Source: Thermoplasmata archaeon
GTDB taxonomy: Archaea; Thermoplasmatota; Thermoplasmata; Thermoplasmatales; Thermoplasmataceae
Reading direction: 5' to 3'
Assembly (NCBI GenBank): GCA_021811525.1
Contig: JAJZOK010000154.1
Coordinates: forward strand, 1-7,433
DNA length: 7,433 nt
Program-made: the position numbers and the translations under genes
Shown here: piece by piece, positions 3,359 through 7,433 of the stretch
Layout: each line of letters opens with the position of its first letter
Numbering within the stretch: the stretch's first letter is position 1
The notes under the pieces: model-generated
Databases searched by the model: none
The model's input: only the letters and a program-made list of their open reading frames with translations
What the model was told of the DNA's origin: nothing

Positions 3359-5509
3359 TTAATGGTGCACTTCATTCCTCAGGGTAGAAAGATTAAGAGA
3401 TTTCTGGATACCGTTTTCCCCAATCTGTCCATATATCTGTGCCCCAAAGTGGCACTTTACTGAGTGACCTACTGAAACATCAACATAAGGTGGGCTCTCC
3501 TCGAAACAGACTTGCTGCGCAAATGGGCATCTTGGGGCGAATTTGCACTTTGGCAGGTTTACGTCTTCCGTCTGTTCGAATATCTTCTCCCCCAATGTGT
3601 CTGAAAGCTTGCCTTCAATGCCCATGCTTGAGATGACAAGTGCAATGGTGTAAGGATGGGATCCATACCGGATAATCTCAGAAGTTGCACCTGATTCTAC
3701 TATTTCTCCTTTGTAAAGCACGTAAATCCTGTCACTGATATACTTTGCAGATGCGATATCATGTGTAATGTAGAATAACGTAACACCGTTATGTTTTCTC
3801 AGGTTTTTCAGCAGGTTTAATACTCCCGCCCTCAGAGACACATCAAGCATTGATATGGGTTCGTCTGCAACCAGGATCTTAGGATTAAGAACCAGGCTTC
3901 TGGCAATTGACACCCTCTGCCTCTGCCCTCCGCTAAGCTGATGGGGGAATTTGGAAATATAATCCTCAATAGGGGTGAGCTCAGCTTCCTCCATTGCCCT
4001 TTTGATCCTAACCTCAGTAGCGTTTCGATCCTCTGATAGCTTGTTGACTTCCAGTGGCTCTAGGAGGATGTTTCTCACAGAGAATCGTGGATTGATGCTC
4101 TGGAATGGGTCCTGGAAAATGGTCTGCACCATCTTCCTGAGGTCAGCGATCTGCTTCCTGTTGCCAAAATCAACCTCCCTTCCCGCAATCTCCAGAACAC
4201 CGGCAGTGGGGGTCTCTATCAGGCCTAGCATTCTGCTGAGTGTTGTTTTTCCGCTGCCCGTTTCCCCAACAAGTGCAACAGATTCACCCTGGTTGATGAT
4301 TAAATTGACCTTGTCAACCGCTACAACTACTTCCTCCTTTTTCTTCCCTATTTCCCTGATTCCGGTCTTCTTCTGGAAGGTCTTTGTGATTTCCTTTGTC
4401 ACAACCAGAGGTTTGCTCCTCACTATCATCAGTTCTTCGGAAAATGGATCTGCGGAAACCGGCTTGGCTGGCTTCCCTGTCCTGAAAGGAAGTATTGTGC
4501 AAGCCACCTGGTGAGTGCCGGATATTGATCTCATTTCTATTGATGACTCGTCAAGGCAGATATCGTCATGGAAATCACATCTGTCATAGAACGGGCACCC
4601 TTCTATCTTTTTGGTGAGAATAGGTGGAGCCCCCCTGATTGGAAGTACCTCAGAAACGTCTTCGCTAAGTTTTGGAATGGACTCGATGAGCATGTATGTG
4701 TAAGGATGCTGTGCTATGTCGAAAGTGTTGCTTGGAATCTTTTCAATCACGCGCCCTGCATACATTACCATGAGTTTGTCGGAAAGGTGCGAGACCATGG
4801 AAACATCGTGGGAAATGCTGAGAATGGAAAGCCTGTAGGAATCCTTGAGTTTCTTCAGTTCCTCAATGATACGGTATTGGGTGATTACATCCAGCGATGT
4901 AGTGGGTTCGTCTGCAATGACAAGTGATGGCTTAAGGGCAATTGCCATAGCGATGATGACTCTTTGTTTCATTCCTCCGCTCAACTGGTGCGGGAAAGCA
5001 TCCAGGACCCAGTTATCGAGGCCAACTGCATTCAATAATTCCAGGACCCTCTCCTTTGCTTCCTCCTTTGTTTTTGCCTCCTTGAAAATAAAGATGTCAG
5101 AAATCTGCTGCCCAACCGTGAAAAGCGGGTTCAGTGAATCTAATGCACCCTGGAACACTATAGATATGCCTTTCCATCTCACAACCTTGAGTTCTTCCTC
5201 TATCTTCCTCTCCTTACCGTTGTACCTCAGGGAGTAAGAAGCGCCACGGTCTTTGTCCACAATGGTCTGGCCCTTGAATATGACCCTGCCTGAGGTTACA
5301 ACGCTATTTTGTGGCAGGATGTGCGAAATAGCCATTGCAAGAGTTGACTTCCCGCAACCGCTTTCACCTACAATCCCTATGGATTCATTCTCCCTGACAC
5401 CGAATGTTACATTAGAAAGGGCATAGACTCTCTTTCCTGAAATTGTGTATTCAACCGACAGATCTTCCACGTAAAGTACGTAATCCTCGAAATTTGGATC
5501 TATTTCCAT
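3359..5509 (-). CDS. Fused two-domain ATPase of a peptide-type ABC importer (OppD-OppF / DppD-DppF fusion)
   Basis: This 716-residue cytoplasmic subunit supplies both ATP-hydrolysing halves of a dipeptide/oligopeptide (or nickel/sugar-related) importer. Half 1 has Walker A GESGCGKST (48-56), Q-loop Q120, signature LSGGMKQR (176-183), Walker B LVIADEP (196-202), D-loop SLD and H-loop H234. Half 2 has Walker A GETGSGKTT (415-423), Q466, LSGGQRQR (525-532), ILVADEP (545-551) and H583. All catalytic residues are present in both. Each half ends in an oligo_HPY-type extension with four cysteines: C305, C311, C318, C337 and C655, C661, C668, C686. In relatives these bind a [4Fe-4S] cluster. Half 1 carries an extra loop of roughly 15-20 residues (about 84-103). 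A strong AGGAGGT site (5516-5522) lies 6 nt before the ATG, overlapping the end of the preceding permease gene, so translation is coupled. OppD and OppF are usually separate genes; fusions are known (e.g. YejF, GsiA). Confidence 0.95.
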   Translation of the reverse strand: MEIDPNFEDYVLYVEDLSVEYTISGKRVYALSNVTFGVRENESIGIVGESGCGKSTLAMAISHILPQNSVVTSGRVIFKGQTIVDKDRGASYSLRYNGKERKIEEELKVVRWKGISIVFQGALDSLNPLFTVGQQISDIFIFKEAKTKEEAKERVLELLNAVGLDNWVLDAFPHQLSGGMKQRVIIAMAIALKPSLVIADEPTTSLDVITQYRIIEELKKLKDSYRLSILSISHDVSMVSHLSDKLMVMYAGRVIEKIPSNTFDIAQHPYTYMLIESIPKLSEDVSEVLPIRGAPPILTKKIEGCPFYDRCDFHDDICLDESSIEMRSISGTHQVACTILPFRTGKPAKPVSADPFSEELMIVRSKPLVVTKEITKTFQKKTGIREIGKKKEEVVVAVDKVNLIINQGESVALVGETGSGKTTLSRMLGLIETPTAGVLEIAGREVDFGNRKQIADLRKMVQTIFQDPFQSINPRFSVRNILLEPLEVNKLSEDRNATEVRIKRAMEEAELTPIEDYISKFPHQLSGGQRQRVSIARSLVLNPKILVADEPISMLDVSLRAGVLNLLKNLRKHNGVTLFYITHDIASAKYISDRIYVLYKGEIVESGATSEIIRYGSHPYTIALVISSMGIEGKLSDTLGEKIFEQTEDVNLPKCKFAPRCPFAQQVCFEESPPYVDVSVGHSVKCHFGAQIYGQIGENGIQKSLNLSTLRNEVHH

Positions 5510-5513
5510 GCTA

Positions 5514-6404
5514 TTACCTCCTCAATGTAACGTCTGTTGCTTCCCTTACTGCATCTCCCATCATATTGAATCCTATTACAAGGAGTACGATGAAGAGCCC
5601 CGGAAACACTGTTATCCACCACTGCCCAGAAACGATGTACTGGAAACCGTCTGTAATTATGGCACCTAGTTCAGGTGTCGGCGGCCTTATTCCTACACCC
5701 AGGAAACTCAGTGAAGCTGCCACTATGACAGCTGCTCCCAGATTAAGTGCGTATAGAACTATTGTGGGAGTAACAGAAACCGGCAGTATGTGCTTCAGCA
5801 TTATATGTCCCTTTTTTGCTCCAATTGAAATTGCAGCAGTAACGTAAAGTTCGTTCTTGGTGGAAAGAACCGTACTCCGTGCCACCCTTGCAAATGTTGG
5901 AATGGTCACAACTGTAATTGCAATTATCAAAGTCCAGAAACTTGGGCCTATTGCCACAGAAAGGGCAATTGCAAATAGGATGCTTGGGAATGAGAACAGA
6001 ATATCCATGGATCTCATGACTACATTGTCTGTTATCTTCCCGAGATATCCTGCCATAATTCCAAGGCCAACACCTATCACATAGCTGAGCGATACAGACA
6101 GAAATGCAAGTTCCAGGTCAAGCCTTATGGCGTATAATACCCTTGAGAAAATATCCCTTCCTACTATGTCTGTGCCGAAGAGATGAGCTGCAGATGGCGG
6201 AAGCAGGACATTGTTCAGGTACTGGGTATCCGGGTTATACGGGGCAAGGTTTGGCCCCACAGCTGCCAGAGCAATGAAAAATGCAATAATTGCAAGTGCC
6301 ACCAGCCCTGTTGGGTTCCTTAAGAAAAGCCGAATCGTCTCATATGTAGGACTTTCCCTCCACAGCCTCCTGTTGCCCAGAATGTTTAAGTTTTCCTCGA
6401 TCAT
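5514..6404 (-). CDS. Peptide-type ABC importer permease, OppC/DppC-like
   Basis: This 296-residue inner-membrane subunit pairs with the OppB-like permease to form the transport channel. An N-terminal cytoplasmic part precedes TM1 (about 33-50). The family hallmark HLFGTDIVGRDIFSRVLY (74-91) follows, then TM segments at about 97-120, 132-152, 156-172, 211-233 and 264-283. The EAA coupling loop is at about 187-208 (YVTAAISIGAKKGHIMLKHI), which contacts an ATPase domain. SFLGVGIRPPTPELGAII (233-250) is also typical, and length is normal for the family. The start is set by AGGTGA (6411-6416, minus strand) 6 nt before the ATG; this site overlaps the stop of the upstream permease gene, and the gap is 10 nt. 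The substrate cannot be told from a permease; dipeptides or oligopeptides are the default guess. Confidence 0.95.
   Translation of the reverse strand: MIEENLNILGNRRLWRESPTYETIRLFLRNPTGLVALAIIAFFIALAAVGPNLAPYNPDTQYLNNVLLPPSAAHLFGTDIVGRDIFSRVLYAIRLDLELAFLSVSLSYVIGVGLGIMAGYLGKITDNVVMRSMDILFSFPSILFAIALSVAIGPSFWTLIIAITVVTIPTFARVARSTVLSTKNELYVTAAISIGAKKGHIMLKHILPVSVTPTIVLYALNLGAAVIVAASLSFLGVGIRPPTPELGAIITDGFQYIVSGQWWITVFPGLFIVLLVIGFNMMGDAVREATDVTLRR
5516..5522 (-). promoter_or_regulatory. Shine-Dalgarno site of the fused ATPase gene
   Basis: The minus strand reads AGGAGGT, 6 nt before the ATG at 5509, and it overlaps the last codon and stop of the permease gene. It is near-perfect against the expected 16S rRNA tail, unlike the first genes in the window, which lack such sites. 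Confidence 0.8.
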
Positions 6405-6410
6405 TTGAAA

Positions 6411-6416
6411 TCACCT
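6411..6416 (-). promoter_or_regulatory. Shine-Dalgarno site of the OppC-like gene
   Basis: The minus strand reads AGGTGA, 6 nt before the ATG at 6404, and overlaps the TAG stop of the preceding gene. It decides the start and indicates translational coupling. Confidence 0.7.
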
Positions 6417-7431
6417 AAAGGCGGACCCTCGGATCCACGTATGCATACAGCAGGTCTGCCGCGAAATTCACAAGTGTGAAAAGCAGTGCGGAGATCAGAA
6501 CTACCCCCATAACTGTAGGGTAATCCAACTGCAATATGGCCTGGTAAGCTAGAAGCCCCATCCCCTGCCAAGAGAATACTGACTCAGTCAGAACAACTCC
6601 ACCCATGAGGGCACCGGCCTGAATGGCACCCACTGTTATGGCGGGAAGCAATGCATTCCTCAGTGCATATTTGTTCACTATAATCTTCTTAGGAAGGCCG
6701 ATAGCGAACACAGTGCGCATATAGTCCTTATTTAGGACGTCCAGCATGCTCGACCTTAGCACACGGGAAATTGTAGCAATTCCAGCCAGAGAAAGGCCCA
6801 ATGCTGGCAGAACAATATGCCAGAGGGAATTTACGAAATCTGGTATATTTAAGCTCAATAAGCTGTCCAGTATGGTCATTCCAGTATATGTGTTAGGTTG
6901 CGCAAGGTAGACGCTAAGTTGACCGTCTGGCGCAGGTGCCCAACCCAAGTTAACGTAGAATACAATGATCATTATCATTTCAATCCAGAAGACCGGCATT
7001 GAAATGGCAAGTAGTGAGAACACCCTTACACCGTGATCTCCGGCTTTATTTGCCCTCAGGGATGAATATATTCCCGTTACAAGAGCAATAGGGATGGAAA
7101 TAACCAGTGAGGCTATTGCAAGCTCAAAACTGGCAGGAAAGTGTTCCCCAATAAGAGTATTGACAGAATTTCCTTCGACGAATGAATATCCCAGGTTGAA
7201 ATGAGCAAGTGAATACAGGTATATCAGGAACTGGTCCCACAACGGTTTGTTCAGGCCAAGTTCCCTTTCAATTACTAAGTATTCTTGCTGGTTGAATTCC
7301 GGGCCTACAAGTATCCTCGCAGGGTTTCCAGGAACAACATGTGACAAAATGAATGTGATTACTATAACACCAAAAATGGTGGGAATTAAAGATAAAATTC
7401 TAAAAATTAAAAATTTATAAAAACTGTTCAT
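6415..7431 (-). CDS. Peptide-type ABC importer permease, OppB/DppB-like
   Basis: This 338-residue inner-membrane subunit is the first transporter gene in the window. Its N-terminus (FRILSLIPTIFGVIVITFILSHVVPGNPA) is the standard OppB opening, with TM1 at about 12-31. A periplasm-facing loop carries ELGLNKPLWDQFLIYL (57-72). Further TM segments are at about 100-122, 135-160, 205-222, 262-284 and 307-329. The EAA-like coupling loop is at about 238-260 (MRTVFAIGLPKKIIVNKYAL), and the end DLLYAYVDPRVRL has the hallmark D-x-x-Y-x-x-x-DPR. Length and N-terminal alignment support the ATG at 7431, but only two bases lie upstream, so promoter and ribosome site cannot be judged and a slightly earlier start cannot be excluded. 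A substrate-binding lipoprotein gene would be expected beyond the right edge. Confidence 0.93.
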   Translation of the reverse strand: MNSFYKFLIFRILSLIPTIFGVIVITFILSHVVPGNPARILVGPEFNQQEYLVIERELGLNKPLWDQFLIYLYSLAHFNLGYSFVEGNSVNTLIGEHFPASFELAIASLVISIPIALVTGIYSSLRANKAGDHGVRVFSLLAISMPVFWIEMIMIIVFYVNLGWAPAPDGQLSVYLAQPNTYTGMTILDSLLSLNIPDFVNSLWHIVLPALGLSLAGIATISRVLRSSMLDVLNKDYMRTVFAIGLPKKIIVNKYALRNALLPAITVGAIQAGALMGGVVLTESVFSWQGMGLLAYQAILQLDYPTVMGVVLISALLFTLVNFAADLLYAYVDPRVRL

Positions 7432-7433
7432 CG

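Noticed and set aside
3975..4514. 179-codon open frame on the plus strand inside the ATPase gene
   Set aside because: It lies antisense to conserved ABC motifs on the other strand and has a serine/leucine-rich composition typical of a shadow frame.
4845..5237. 130-codon open frame on the plus strand inside the ATPase gene
   Set aside because: It is a shadow of the first ATPase half, whose catalytic motifs are all in the minus-strand frame.
5443..5847. 134-codon open frame on the plus strand across the permease/ATPase junction
   Set aside because: It spans the coupled junction of two well-supported minus-strand genes and has no recognisable domain.

Overview
The window looks like chromosomal DNA of an archaeon, most plausibly a member of the Thermoplasmatales or a near relative. 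The evidence is the C-terminal part of an archaellin at the left edge, TATA-like boxes placed about 25-29 nt ahead of start codons (leaderless transcription), an AbrB-type regulator, a ribbon-helix-helix regulator, and a dipeptide/oligopeptide ABC importer with archaeal-style sequence. The genus is inference; no rRNA or universal marker is present.

Layout. Positions 1-476 (+) hold the end of an archaellin gene, followed by a perfect hairpin. A small four-helix membrane protein (565-939, +) and a 69-residue helical protein of unknown role (1031-1240, +) follow. A ribbon-helix-helix regulator with a large C-terminal domain (1277-1813, -) lies convergent to them. Its promoter is back to back with a plus-strand promoter at about 1876-1883. 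The space between and just past these promoters is rich in dyads and helically phased repeats. The plus-strand promoter drives the first of two related small proteins (2070-2324, +). The second (2695-3018, +) follows after about 370 bases of very AT-rich DNA (85 G+C in the 300 bases 2341-2640). The two proteins align without gaps over 53 residues with 22 identities. A 59-residue AbrB/SpoVT-fold regulator (3061-3240, -) is convergent with the second.

The right half (3359-7431, -) is one tight operon in the order OppB/DppB-type permease, OppC/DppC-type permease, then one polypeptide carrying both ATPase halves. Intergenic gaps are 10 and 4 nt, and each downstream gene has a clear Shine-Dalgarno site. 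Together they form the membrane core of a peptide-type ABC importer. The substrate-binding protein is not in the window and may lie beyond the right edge.

The transporter and archaellin are familiar. The least explained part is 1813-3060: an RHH regulator, its dyad-rich divergent promoter region, and two paralogous small proteins. The first of these has an irregular 5' end that suggests a frameshift, an upstream ORF or a structured leader. I see no clear evidence for a wholly new defence or mobile system, and no CRISPR, tRNA, rRNA or intact insertion sequence.
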